Positions 34,852-45,290 of a stretch of 64,000 nt of DNA are shown here, piece by piece; the first letter of the stretch is position 1, and every line of letters starts with the position of its first letter. The notes beneath the pieces are model-generated. The model made no database searches. It was not told the origin of the DNA and saw only the letters and a list, made by a program, of their open reading frames with translations. A program made the translations under genes and the position numbers. This DNA is from Chthonomonas sp. UBA2785 (GTDB taxonomy: Bacteria; Armatimonadota; Fimbriimonadia; Fimbriimonadales; Fimbriimonadaceae): assembly GCA_002352215.1 (NCBI GenBank), contig DEIB01000056.1, positions 62,001 to 126,000 on the forward strand, written 5' to 3'.

Positions 34852-35544
34852 ATGAACGGAGATAATGACAACGACATGAACTACGAAATCATGCACGGGC
34901 CGAGCTTTGCCGTCGCCCGAGTTTTGTTGCAGCAAGGCGAGAGCGTGCGGGCGGAGAGCGGGGCGATGGCCTCGATGTCGCCGTCGGTGGAGATGCAATC
35001 ACAAAGTGGGGGACTGGGCAAGATGTTTGGTCGAATTCTGAGTGGGGAATCGGCTTTCCAGACCATGTTCACGGCCACGCACGGACCGGGTGAAGTCGTC
35101 TTTGCTCCCAAAACGCCGGGCGAAGTCCGAGCGTTGACGCTGCAGGGCCGGGGCTGGATGATCACCAGCGGTGCCTATCTGGCCAGCGACCCGAGCGTGG
35201 AACTCGGCACGGCCGCTAACATGAAGAACTTCTTTGGCGGCGAGGGCGTGTTTATGGTGCGGGCCAGTGGTGCGGGCACCGTGCTGGTGAATAGCTTCGG
35301 CGCGATCCGCGAAATCGAACTTCAAGCGGGGCAGAGCTACATCATCGATACCGGTCACCTGGTGGCGTTTGAAGATGGCATGGGCTACCAACTGCAGAAG
35401 GCCGCGAAATCCTTGTTGGGTTCGTTCACCTCCGGTGAAGGCATTGTCGCCGTGATGTCCGGTCCGGGGCGCGTGCTGATGCAAACCCACCAACCGCAGG
35501 GTCTGGCGCAGACGCTGGCGGCCTTCATCCCGCGCAGCGGATGA
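34852..35544 (+). CDS. AIM24 / TIGR00266 family protein
   Basis: 230 aa from the ATG at 34852, which follows AAAAGGG; a second start at 34876 (MNYEIMHGPSFAVARVLL) fits the family opening equally well. The sequence has the double-stranded beta-sandwich pattern of this family: GESVRAESGAMASMSPSVEM, GEVVFAPKTPGEVRALTL, VMSGPGRVLMQTHQPQ near the end. Bacterial members are widespread but of unknown biochemical function; the yeast relative AIM24 is mitochondrial. It overlaps the next gene by ATGA. Confidence 0.85.
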   Translation: MNGDNDNDMNYEIMHGPSFAVARVLLQQGESVRAESGAMASMSPSVEMQSQSGGLGKMFGRILSGESAFQTMFTATHGPGEVVFAPKTPGEVRALTLQGRGWMITSGAYLASDPSVELGTAANMKNFFGGEGVFMVRASGAGTVLVNSFGAIREIELQAGQSYIIDTGHLVAFEDGMGYQLQKAAKSLLGSFTSGEGIVAVMSGPGRVLMQTHQPQGLAQTLAAFIPRSG

Positions 35545-35891
35545 GGTGGCGCGCCCCTTTTGAGCCTCGGGTGCTGACTCCCTTCCCCAGTGAAGGGGGT
35601 CAGCCCTGGCTGTGGGTGGACGGGGCCGAAGGCTTCCACGACGCCGAGGTGTGGGAGCGCCTAGCCCCCGGGCGGTGGCAGTGGCGGGTGGCCGGTCTCA
35701 CAGAATCCGAGTGGCAGGCGGCTTTGCCTCCTTCTCGTCACGCCCGGGTGGTATCCGCGGCCGTGGAATTGACGAAACAGATTCGCGAGTTAGGCGGCGC
35801 GGGGCGGGCAGCGGCATGGGCCGGCGAGTGCCTGGTGATCGGTCCCCCCACGGAAGAGGTGTGGGAGGACATGGATCGGCGGCTCGGTTAG
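35541..35891 (+). CDS. Hypothetical protein
   Basis: 116 aa, not recognised, rich in Trp (nine), Arg, Pro and Glu. There is no signal peptide or membrane segment. The ATG overlaps the AIM24-like stop, so it is probably co-translated with it. Its stop overlaps the end of the convergent secreted-protein gene by 4 nt. The codon use looks like that of its neighbours, which supports a real gene, but no motif could be assigned. Confidence 0.6.
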   Translation: MRWRAPFEPRVLTPFPSEGGQPWLWVDGAEGFHDAEVWERLAPGRWQWRVAGLTESEWQAALPPSRHARVVSAAVELTKQIRELGGAGRAAAWAGECLVIGPPTEEVWEDMDRRLG

Positions 35892-36652
35892 CCGCGTTCG
35901 GACGTCACGGCCTGCGATCCCACCGGCGGGCGGAACACGAAGCTCGTGTCATCAAAGATTTCGCCGGTCCAGACCTGGATGCGCCAATCATCGCGGCGGC
36001 GACCGTTGTCCGCGAGGTGCAGGATCTCGCTGAGCCGCTGGAGTTCGGTATCCACCGGGCGGAACACATAGGTGGTGCGGCTGGGCACCGGGGTAGTGGC
36101 ATCGGCGCGCACGACCAGCGGATCCATGGGGTCCAGGCTCAGGCTGGCGGTGGGCATGATCGGTTGCCACTTCACGGCCCCTCGAATGTACATGTCCTCG
36201 GCGATCTGGGCGAGCGCGCCCATCCCTTCGGATGAATTGCGGCGCAAGGCTTGGCAGAGACGGGACACGTGGTCCGGGCGCTGCGTCGGGGTGTCCACGG
36301 AGCCGTACGGCACCGAGACGTAGCGATTGCGCGCCACATCGTAGGCAAAGAAGTATTGGCCGTCGCCCACCACGCGCTGGACCTGCACGCCGTTTTCGTA
36401 GTAGTTGGTCTCGACCCGCGCCGTAAATCGCCCATCCCGCTCAATGATGCGGAAGGCCAGCGTGCCGTACAGGTTCACCACATTGGAACCCACGGTGCGG
36501 GTGCCGGTGAGGCGCAGTGCCAGGCCACCCTGGTTGGCGCGGACGTAATCGTCCATCAGCCAGGACCGCACGTCGGACTGAATGTCCGCCGAACTCATTG
36601 CCGGGAATGCCGCCACCAGGCAGGCGAGGGCCATCAGTTTGGGTTGAGGCAC
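35888..36652 (-). CDS. Hypothetical secreted protein
   Basis: 254 aa from a GTG at 36652; an ATG at 36634 is equally possible, and the reading frame stays open to 36721. A signal peptide (KLMALACLVAAFPAMSSA) is followed by a soluble domain with several beta-strand stretches (TARVETNYYENGVQVQRVVGDGQYFFAYD, TTYVFRPVDTELQRL). The central part resembles outer-membrane lipoprotein-sorting/LolA-like folds in its alternation, but I could not confirm this. It is divergent from thrS. Confidence 0.6.
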   Translation of the reverse strand: MPQPKLMALACLVAAFPAMSSADIQSDVRSWLMDDYVRANQGGLALRLTGTRTVGSNVVNLYGTLAFRIIERDGRFTARVETNYYENGVQVQRVVGDGQYFFAYDVARNRYVSVPYGSVDTPTQRPDHVSRLCQALRRNSSEGMGALAQIAEDMYIRGAVKWQPIMPTASLSLDPMDPLVVRADATTPVPSRTTYVFRPVDTELQRLSEILHLADNGRRRDDWRIQVWTGEIFDDTSFVFRPPVGSQAVTSERG

Positions 36653-36719
36653 GGTTGGTAAGACGAACCCGGGGCGGGTTCGGTTCCAGCGGTATCCTTG
36701 GGGTTCCTTCTCCAAGCTC

Positions 36720-38576
<1,857 letters not shown>

Positions 38577-38618
38577 GGTCGCCTGTCAATCTTTTTAATG
38601 ACCCCTAACGGAAATTAC

Positions 38619-38649
38619 ACCAGCAACCAATAACAAGAGGGTTGCTGGT
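38619..38649 (+). promoter_or_regulatory. Stem-loop covering the start codon of the small prepilin gene
   Basis: ACCAGCAACC (38619-38628) is exactly complementary to GGTTGCTGGT (38640-38649), loop 11 nt. The ribosome site AAGAGG overlaps the loop and the TTG start (38642) lies in the 3' arm, so folding would hide the start codon. There is no T-run after it. Confidence 0.5.
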
Positions 38650-38977
38650 TCATCGTCAGTTTAAGAAGAGAGGGTTTACGCTGATCGAGATCATGATTGT
38701 GGTCTTGGTCATCAGCATCTTGGCGATGATCGCCGTGCCCGCCTGGCAATACACCCGCCAGCGCACCCATGAACGGGCCTGCGAAGCCAATCGCAGCAAA
38801 CTGAACGATGCCAAGGCGCAGTGGATGGCGGCGACGGGAGCGGTTCCGGCGGATGTGCCGGACATGACCGACCTCGCGCCCACCTACATCAAGGAAATTC
38901 CTCGGTGCCCGCAACACGGCGTCTACACCCTGGGCGACGGCAACACTCGGGTTTCGTGCAGCGTGCACGGCCAGTGA
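38642..38977 (+). CDS. Small prepilin / pseudopilin
   Basis: 111 aa from a TTG. RGFTLIEIMIVVLVISILAMIAVPAW is the class III leader: cleavage after Gly by prepilin peptidase, N-methylated Phe, Glu at +5, then a hydrophobic helix. The short C-terminal domain ends C-P-Q-H-G-V-Y-T-L-G-D-G...C, a cysteine pair common in small type II secretion/competence pseudopilins of this type. It differs from the five large prepilins at 53.9-59.5 kb, which have Ala before the cleavage site. It follows thrS by 65 nt and is convergent with the permease gene. Confidence 0.85.
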   Translation: MLVHRQFKKRGFTLIEIMIVVLVISILAMIAVPAWQYTRQRTHERACEANRSKLNDAKAQWMAATGAVPADVPDMTDLAPTYIKEIPRCPQHGVYTLGDGNTRVSCSVHGQ

Positions 38978-38979
38978 CC

Positions 38980-40173
38980 TTATAGATTTCTTAGGCTGAC
39001 GACCGGATCTTGGTTGGCCGCGCGACGCGCCGGCCACGCCCCGAAGATCGCGCCCACTCCGACTCCCACCCCGAACGCGAGCGCCACCGTGCCCCACGTC
39101 ATGAGCGGCTTGATGCTGGTGGTGGAGGCGAGGACTGTATTGACCAGGGCGCTGACGACCAGCCCCGCGAATGATCCGGCCAGACCGATGAGCACGGCCT
39201 CGATAAGGAACTGCCGGAAGATATCTCGGCGGGTGGCCCCGCAGGCCTGGCGGATGCCGATCTCGACCCGACGCTCGTTGACGGACATAAGCATGACCGT
39301 CATGATGCCGACCCCGCCGACAAAGAGCGCGATGCTAGTGAGGCCGACCACCAGCGTGCCCAGCACGCCCATCACCTTAAAGATGAGGCCGAGCAGGTCC
39401 TCTTGGGTAAGGACGCTGTACTGCTGGTAGTCCAGCCGTTCGCCGAGCTTCTTTTCGAGCGCGGGGACGAGCACTTTGGGGTCCGTGGCGGGATCGAACT
39501 GCACCATGATACGGTCGATCTGGGCGTCGGGGTGCTTGGCTTTCCAATCTTGATAGGGGATGTAGGCGACGTTGGCGAAGGACTGCATGCTGAACATGCT
39601 TTCGCTTTCCCCTTGATCTTTGAGGACGCCGATGACCTCGAATTCCTTGTCGCTGAGGCGCACCATCTTGCCGAGAGCGTCTTGGTCTCCAAAGAGGGTT
39701 TCTTTGGCGATGGAACCAAGGACGATGGGGTCCTTGGTGGTGGTGCCGGGACCAAAGAATGCGCCTTCGGCGATCTCCGCCTTGTGCATGGCGAACCACT
39801 CGGGGGTGGTGGCGATGGTGAAGGGGTAGGCGGACTTGTCGCCGTATTTGAGGCCTCCGCCGGCGAAGGTGAGGGTGGCGGCTTCGCGAACCCCCGCGAT
39901 GGTGGTGAGGTTCTGGGCGTCGGCTTCGGTGAGGAAGCTCTGACCGCCAAAGTTGGGGTTGAAGTTCATCCCGCCGAGTTCGACGCGGGCGGGAACTACG
40001 ATGAGGATGTTGACGCCGAGGTCTTCGACCTGGGAGGAGATGTCCTTTTGTACGCCGAGGCCGATGCTGACCAGGAGGAGGATGGCGATGCTGGCAATGG
40101 CGACGCCCACCGCGCTGAGAATGGATTGTCTCCAGTTCTCGCGGAGGCTGGTGAGGGCTGCGGCCAAAGCCAT
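38980..40173 (-). CDS. ABC transporter permease, MacB/FtsX type
   Basis: 397 aa. One N-terminal helix (about 14-36), a periplasmic core domain (about 45-265) with SFLTEADAQNLTTIAGVREA, then three helices and the FtsX-like ending (SVNERRVEIGIRQACGATRRDIFRQFLIEAVLIGLAG). MacB-type permeases couple ATP hydrolysis to periplasmic work such as lipoprotein, peptide or drug export. The cognate ATPase and adaptor are not adjacent. The ATG is preceded by TAGGCT ending 6 nt upstream, with AAGGA directly against the start codon. Confidence 0.88.
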   Translation of the reverse strand: MALAAALTSLRENWRQSILSAVGVAIASIAILLLVSIGLGVQKDISSQVEDLGVNILIVVPARVELGGMNFNPNFGGQSFLTEADAQNLTTIAGVREAATLTFAGGGLKYGDKSAYPFTIATTPEWFAMHKAEIAEGAFFGPGTTTKDPIVLGSIAKETLFGDQDALGKMVRLSDKEFEVIGVLKDQGESESMFSMQSFANVAYIPYQDWKAKHPDAQIDRIMVQFDPATDPKVLVPALEKKLGERLDYQQYSVLTQEDLLGLIFKVMGVLGTLVVGLTSIALFVGGVGIMTVMLMSVNERRVEIGIRQACGATRRDIFRQFLIEAVLIGLAGSFAGLVVSALVNTVLASTTSIKPLMTWGTVALAFGVGVGVGAIFGAWPARRAANQDPVVSLRNL

Positions 40174-40179
40174 TCCTTG

Positions 40180-40185
40180 AGCCTA
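40180..40185 (-). promoter_or_regulatory. Candidate -10 box of MacB-like gene
   Basis: Minus-strand TAGGCT ending 6 nt before the ATG at 40173, a spacing expected for a leaderless transcript. Confidence 0.35.
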
Positions 40186-40266
40186 CGCTAGGTTGGGGTG
40201 ACGTGTCGCGCGGGGTGGGACTGCTGGGGGGCACTAGGCGGGGCTACCGGCTCGAAATTCGAACCA

Positions 40267-40296
40267 TTGCAAAAATGTCCGAGCCCGGTGTATCTT
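40267..40296 (+). promoter_or_regulatory. Candidate promoter of the giant solenoid gene
   Basis: TTGCAA (40267-40272), 18 nt, TATCTT (40291-40296). The -10 ends 8 nt before an in-frame ATG at 40305, which would then start a leaderless message. If correct, the ATG at 40275 lies inside the promoter and is not used. Confidence 0.35.
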
Positions 40297-43200
40297 TTCA
40301 ATACATGCCACTAATCGACCTCTCAAGAAGAAGATTAAACTCCACTTTTATACTCTCTCAGTTGAACGGCACTGGCCCCTTTGAACTCATTCTTGATGAA
40401 ACTTACATTGATGGCGACCTAAATATAGCCGGCAAAACCTTCTCACAAATTAGCCTCAATGCTTGTCGCTGTAATGGAACCATCACATTCCAAGATTGCA
40501 ACTTACCATCCGTAGCGCAAAATGAGGCAGAGCTCTTAACTGCTAAATTTACGATGCGACGGGCAAGAATCGGCGGTGGCTTTCGCTTGCGCCGCACAAA
40601 TGATGCGACTCACGGACCTCTTAGTACATGGGGCCAGCTAGATCTGACTGACTCTACGATCGGTGCTTCAATCGAAGTAGATGGAATCACTGTCGAGCGA
40701 CTGAGTCTCGTCCAAGCCAGAATTGGTGGATCACTGAAGGTTCGAAGAAAAACCCCAATGGACCCAACAACAACTGCTCTCCACACAACTATAAGGAATG
40801 ACCTTGACGCACACGGTGTCGTTGTAGGTGGAGACGTCCTCTTACGAGGAGTTACTATTCAGGGCAGAGCAGTATTCTCAAACTCAAGAATTGGCGGGGT
40901 TTTTAGTGCACAGGTTTGGAAACCACAAACGAGAGATGCGGATCCAATGCCGATTAACTCTACAGATGCAGCAAATGCGACCTTAATGACTGTTGATCCC
41001 GCGACACTTTTTCCTACGAAGATATTATGCGGCCTTTGGCTCACTCGGGCTAATGTGACAGGGGGTGTGCTATTACAAGGCACTCAGATTCACGGACAAC
41101 TTGATGCACGATTTGCTAGCATAGGCGGTCTTGACTTGTCGTCTGAACCAGTTGAAGGATGTGATGGGGAATTTACACTTGAGATTTCTCAGATTCTACG
41201 AGTTCGCATGGCGACATATCGCGGCGCATTTAGAAGTGACTTCGGAATATCCGCTAGAAAGGCCGAGTGGATCGAGCGTTCTGAAGCCGCTTTGAGACAA
41301 TCCCATTCTCTAATGCGGGAGAGTGATCAAAAAACCTACAATGCTGCCCTACGCCTTGCACATCAGAACACACTAACTCGTTCCTGGAACTATAATAGAG
41401 ACCCAAATCGACACATCCAACTCGAAATACTTGGTAACGGATATAGACTCGATTGGAAAAATCAAGATGACTTCGGGTACGGATTAATTCCTAAGTTTAC
41501 AATTGGACCCATCAGGGACTTTACACATGAAAGCAATGGGGTGACACTTCGGGCAGAATTACGATTTCCCGATGAACCTGATGCCTATTCAGATCTTTTT
41601 GACTTCTCAGTCTTGGTAAAGCCAAGTCATTTCAGAATGTCCTGGCCTGAAAATTCGGACCCGTGCGGCCTATCGAGTTATGTTGGCTGGCAAGCAAAAA
41701 AGCTTTGGGACGAGATACCACCTAACGTTGGCATCACACATATAAGTGGAGAAGTGCAACTCGATTCGATCAGTATTGCCGGTGACCTTGTACTATCTGG
41801 GGCGAGGCTCTTGTCAGGTCTCAGGCTTCCGGGGGCAACTATCGCTGGTAGATTCGATGCCACTTCAAAACCATCGCCGCTGAATGCTAATACCGAAGAG
41901 CTTACCGCCGAATCTAAGTTTTATCCAACTCGTATTGGCGTCATGAAATTACATTCCCCAAAATTCGCGGTGAGCATTCATGCTGAAAACTTAAAGCTCG
42001 GAAAATCGTTCCAAATTGCCGGCGCTCATCTTCAGTCGGGTGTTAATCTCATGGGATCATCAATTGGAGGCAATGTGTTCCTATCAGGGGATGAAAGCAA
42101 TCGAACTGTTATTGGAGCAGCTACTGGGCCGAATCGTAGAATTTACAGTCTGCGTCTGTCAGCATCCGAAATTGGGGGTAACGTCCTTTTCCATGGAGCC
42201 TTTCTTTCAAACGGAATAACTGCTAAGAACGCAAAAATTGAAGGCGATATATCCGGAATATCTAGTTGGGTAGATGCTCTTAAAGGTACGGCTGAAAGGC
42301 GAACGTACGTTGGGCAGGGCTATTGGGATAAACACGAGAGGGCGTCACTGCATTTGAACGGAGTTAGACTAAAAGGAGATGCTGACTTCCGAGGTGCATT
42401 CTTGGAAGGGGGGGTTCTCTGCGAATCTGCAGAAATTGACGGATTTCTTGGATTAGGATCTATTGACCGATCGGGAAGTCGCTTGCAGGAAGCAAGTGAC
42501 GACTTTTATCCGATGCCAGGTACGGAAGACGAAAGATATGTATCCTGCTTCATCGGTCCAGCACAGGACAGTTTATTAGGTGCGTTCAGTGTTATTCTGA
42601 GTAACTCTAAAATTGCCGGTAGTATTGATTTTAGAGGCGCAATCATTCGCACAGGCATTTATGCTGGGCATGCGATCATTGACGGAGATGTACTGTTACA
42701 AAGATTTTTGCCTAGGACCGCACATCAGGCGTCAACATTTACTTGTGTTGGGCCTGGTCTTGGAGCTGGTTGGCAGTTGAGTCTTCGGAATAGTAATACG
42801 TCCGAAGCCGCATTATTTACCCCAAATGCGAAAATTGGCGGACATATTTACCTTCATGGAGCCGTACTAGCATCGGGATGGAGCGGAAGTGGCACATCCG
42901 TCAGGGGTTCTATTCTTGCTAGTCCGTTTGATAGTAAGTTTCAAATGGAGACACAGACAATTGTTGGTCCTGGCAGACGTCACAATCGAGAATGTTGCAT
43001 TCGACTCCCTCATTCTAGAGTTGGAGGTGACGTAGAACTGGTCGATGTGTCCTTTAGAGAGCATGGAATCAGGATGTACCCAGTCGGAAGCGAGGGCAGT
43101 AGAGTACTCGACGACCATGAGGTGACAGCGAACTTAGCAGATTCAAGAAAGTCAAAGAGGCCATTGATAAATTTTGAGGATGCTTCTGTTGGAGGTCGAT

Positions 43201-44594
43201 TTAGGGTGTCACTTAGTGACCAGGATCGTCGAGTGGCTCGATATCGGGTTAGAAATGTTGTTTTTGAGCTTGCATCTGGCGTTGAAGCGGTGGGGAATGG
43301 ATCATCTTGGAGAGTACGAGGCATCAATGGTCTTGGGCTTGAGTATGCTAAGGCAGTTTTGGCCTTGATGGCATCATGGTGGGCTTGGTTCGTTGTGGCA
43401 TTTCTCGTGATTTATGGTGTTGTTGACGGGCAAGATATGTTGAAGCTTAGTACCGTCGCGGAGCCACTGGCTGTTCCTGTAGCCGTTGGGGTAGCGTGTA
43501 TCTCAGTAGTGTTGCTTGCTTGCTATCGAGTGGAGCATACTGTAAACTCTCATCTCTTTGAAGTGGAGGGGCTCAAGGCAAGTCAGTTTGATGTTCAATT
43601 CTGTGGGAACCAGGTAGCTGATGTCCTTAGGCGGTATCAGCTTGTGATTAATGCAAGACGTCCAGCGGGCCATGGGAGTATGTTCGGTACAGATTTCTTT
43701 GCAAGCACGTGTGTGGGAACGCTGTTTTGGTTTTCTGTGTGGGCTTGCTGTTCCGGCTTAATTCTCTTTCGTAGTTCTGGGGTTTTTGTGCGTTCGGAAG
43801 CTCCTGGTGTGGTCTTTGTTGGGCTTCTATTTGCTTTTAGCGCCGCAGTGACGTATCTGGCTCGGAATAAGAATTTGTTTGAGCGTGAGACTCCAGTAAG
43901 GAGAGGTGCGTCGGCGTATCGTAGGCGGCAGGAGGTTGTAGGTAAGTTGATGTTTCTAGCAGGTTGTCCGAGAAATGAGTCGATTTACAATCAGTTAGAG
44001 CAGCAGTCACGGGAGAGTGGAGATCATTATCTTGCAGATCGAATCGCTCTACATTGGCAAGGCAGAGATTTGCTTTCAACCCTGAGGTCTTGGAGCTCGT
44101 TGGGTAGGGTCTTTTCTTTTCTGCTTATGGGCCAAGGTGTACGCGGTGGCCGAGTTGTAACTGTTGTCTGTTCACTATTTTTTCTGAACATTGCTTTCTT
44201 AGTGGGTGTTAGTAGCAGTAATGATCGGTTTTTAGCGGAGCCATTGGTTCAGGTGCAATCTGGCAGCTTCCCAGGTGATGAGGCTTCTGCTGTTAGTGAT
44301 GGGGCAAAAGTTCAGGCGAATGTTGGTCAGATCGTTGGTTTAGCGGCATCGCCATTTGTTCAAGCTAGGCCAGAGAGACCTAAGGCTGAAGGCGGAGCAT
44401 TTATTGTTGACCGTGTGGCTCAGGTGAGGTTGCTGTTGCCAGATAGAAGCGTATTGTATCTAGAGTCGAGGATGGGGATGGATTCGACGCAAGGTGTGTT
44501 CCGGTCTGCAGGTGTTTTTTTGCTAGTAATTGTAACGTACGCTTTTTTCAGGCATTCTCCTAGGCTGCAGAAGCTTCGTGGATATAACAATTGA
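40275..44594 (+). CDS. Giant beta-solenoid membrane protein of unknown function
   Basis: 1,439 aa from 40275 (1,429 from the ATG at 40305). Residues up to about 1,000 hold about 19 copies of a short repeat, [AS]-x-I-x-G-x followed by a hydrophobic run (ARIGGSLKV, SSIGGNVFL, AKIGGHIYL, SRVGGDVEL), as expected for a left- or right-handed beta-solenoid. A non-repeat domain (about 333-482) interrupts the array. Six membrane helices follow (about 1026-1050, 1064-1085, 1144-1166, 1176-1196, 1293-1314, 1411-1427). Between helices 4 and 5 lies a helical cytoplasmic segment (YNQLEQQSRESGDHYLADRI) resembling the tail of pentapeptide-like membrane proteins. There is no signal peptide. Codon use and GC differ strongly from all neighbours, suggesting horizontal transfer. 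Function unknown. Confidence 0.85.
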   Translation: MSEPGVSFQYMPLIDLSRRRLNSTFILSQLNGTGPFELILDETYIDGDLNIAGKTFSQISLNACRCNGTITFQDCNLPSVAQNEAELLTAKFTMRRARIGGGFRLRRTNDATHGPLSTWGQLDLTDSTIGASIEVDGITVERLSLVQARIGGSLKVRRKTPMDPTTTALHTTIRNDLDAHGVVVGGDVLLRGVTIQGRAVFSNSRIGGVFSAQVWKPQTRDADPMPINSTDAANATLMTVDPATLFPTKILCGLWLTRANVTGGVLLQGTQIHGQLDARFASIGGLDLSSEPVEGCDGEFTLEISQILRVRMATYRGAFRSDFGISARKAEWIERSEAALRQSHSLMRESDQKTYNAALRLAHQNTLTRSWNYNRDPNRHIQLEILGNGYRLDWKNQDDFGYGLIPKFTIGPIRDFTHESNGVTLRAELRFPDEPDAYSDLFDFSVLVKPSHFRMSWPENSDPCGLSSYVGWQAKKLWDEIPPNVGITHISGEVQLDSISIAGDLVLSGARLLSGLRLPGATIAGRFDATSKPSPLNANTEELTAESKFYPTRIGVMKLHSPKFAVSIHAENLKLGKSFQIAGAHLQSGVNLMGSSIGGNVFLSGDESNRTVIGAATGPNRRIYSLRLSASEIGGNVLFHGAFLSNGITAKNAKIEGDISGISSWVDALKGTAERRTYVGQGYWDKHERASLHLNGVRLKGDADFRGAFLEGGVLCESAEIDGFLGLGSIDRSGSRLQEASDDFYPMPGTEDERYVSCFIGPAQDSLLGAFSVILSNSKIAGSIDFRGAIIRTGIYAGHAIIDGDVLLQRFLPRTAHQASTFTCVGPGLGAGWQLSLRNSNTSEAALFTPNAKIGGHIYLHGAVLASGWSGSGTSVRGSILASPFDSKFQMETQTIVGPGRRHNRECCIRLPHSRVGGDVELVDVSFREHGIRMYPVGSEGSRVLDDHEVTANLADSRKSKRPLINFEDASVGGRFRVSLSDQDRRVARYRVRNVVFELASGVEAVGNGSSWRVRGINGLGLEYAKAVLALMASWWAWFVVAFLVIYGVVDGQDMLKLSTVAEPLAVPVAVGVACISVVLLACYRVEHTVNSHLFEVEGLKASQFDVQFCGNQVADVLRRYQLVINARRPAGHGSMFGTDFFASTCVGTLFWFSVWACCSGLILFRSSGVFVRSEAPGVVFVGLLFAFSAAVTYLARNKNLFERETPVRRGASAYRRRQEVVGKLMFLAGCPRNESIYNQLEQQSRESGDHYLADRIALHWQGRDLLSTLRSWSSLGRVFSFLLMGQGVRGGRVVTVVCSLFFLNIAFLVGVSSSNDRFLAEPLVQVQSGSFPGDEASAVSDGAKVQANVGQIVGLAASPFVQARPERPKAEGGAFIVDRVAQVRLLLPDRSVLYLESRMGMDSTQGVFRSAGVFLLVIVTYAFFRHSPRLQKLRGYNN

Positions 44595-44745
44595 TGATGT
44601 TAACAGCGGCTTAGATGCTACTGGAGTGTTGTTCGTCCATGAGTACTATATACGATGAATATTTACTCCAGAGGATGCGGGATTGTCCGGGGTTAAAGCT
44701 AATGCTTGCTATTACGCTGTTTGACGGTTGTTAGATGGTTATGAG

Positions 44746-45120
44746 TTAAGGGGAGAGCGCAGTGCGAAGGATCTTATCGATCTTCCGACCCTTGGCTAAC
44801 TCGTCCACGAGCTTGTCGAGATACCGGGCTTGTTGGGTGAGTTTGTTGGTGATTTCTTCGACGCGATACCCGCAGATCGTGCCGGTGATGAGGTGGGCAT
44901 GGGGGTTAAGCGTGGCCCCGGCGAAGAACTCCTCGAAGGTCGTGTCATTGTCGAGGTGATGCTGGAGCGCGGCCTCGTCGTACCCCGTGAGCCAGGTAAT
45001 GACCTCGTGGAGCTCCGCCACGGTGCGCCCCTTGGTTTCCACCTTCTTCACGTAGTGCGGATAAACGGAGCGGAAAACCATTTTCGCGATCTTGGCGTCG
45101 TGGTGCGAGGTGTCGGTCAT
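44746..45120 (-). CDS. DUF2200 family protein
   Basis: 124 aa, short and soluble. AKMVFRSVYPHYVKKVETKGRTVAELHEVITWLTGYDEAAL and NPHAHLITGTICGYRVEEI are the conserved blocks of the DUF2200 family. No activity is established for this family; members are small helical proteins scattered across bacteria. Composition is normal for the host although its stop codon abuts the low-GC island, so it probably predates the insertion. Confidence 0.85.
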   Translation of the reverse strand: MTDTSHHDAKIAKMVFRSVYPHYVKKVETKGRTVAELHEVITWLTGYDEAALQHHLDNDTTFEEFFAGATLNPHAHLITGTICGYRVEEITNKLTQQARYLDKLVDELAKGRKIDKILRTALSP

Positions 45121-45199
45121 GGCCGCATGGTTACCCTAATCGACGACGGGGAAGCAAAGCAAAGTGTCACCCATTTGTTCGGTATGGGACCACTTAGAA

Positions 45200-45275
45200 T
45201 GGCCCGGCCGAGAGGACTCGAACCTCCGACTTCTTCCTCCGGAGGGAAGCGCTCTATCCACTGAGCTACGGCCGG
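45200..45275 (-). tRNA. tRNA-Arg (anticodon CCG)
   Basis: The cloverleaf reads on the minus strand: acceptor CCGGCCG (45275 downward) pairs with CGGCCGG, the D-arm is GCTC...GAGC, the anticodon stem CTTCC/GGAAG closes the loop CTCCGGA with anticodon CCG, and the T-arm is GGAGG-TTCGAGT-CCTCT. Discriminator G is followed by an encoded CCA (TGG at 45200-45202 on the plus strand). It decodes CGG. Confidence 0.95.
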
Positions 45276-45290
45276 GAACGGACCCGAAGG

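Larger units (their letters stand above)
40255..44745. other. Low-GC genomic island holding one giant gene
   Basis: Base composition changes sharply near 40255 and again at 44745, where the stop codon of the DUF2200 gene begins. Two 60-nt lines inside have 38% (40381) and 48% (43021) GC, against 60% for a line in thrS. No integrase, transposase, inverted repeats or clear flanking duplication was found. A tRNA-Arg gene lies about 450 nt to the right but is separated from the island by a normal-composition gene. The island was probably acquired by recombination rather than carried by an intact element. Confidence 0.7.

Noticed and set aside
40203..40274. Longer start (GTG at 40203) for the giant gene
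   Set aside because: The added residues come from host-like GC-rich DNA outside the island, and there is no ribosome site; starts at 40275 or 40305 fit better.
44621..44671. CTGGAGT/ACTCCAG inverted repeat after the giant gene as a terminator
   Set aside because: The 37-nt loop and lack of a T-run make it too weak to call.
44639..44734. 31-codon frame (M-S-T-I-Y-D-E-Y...) after the giant gene
   Set aside because: No ribosome site, no recognisable feature, and AT-rich DNA gives such frames by chance.
45200..45275. tRNA-Arg as attachment site of the low-GC island
   Set aside because: A normal-composition DUF2200 gene lies between, no duplicated tRNA 3' end was found at the left edge, and no integrase is present.
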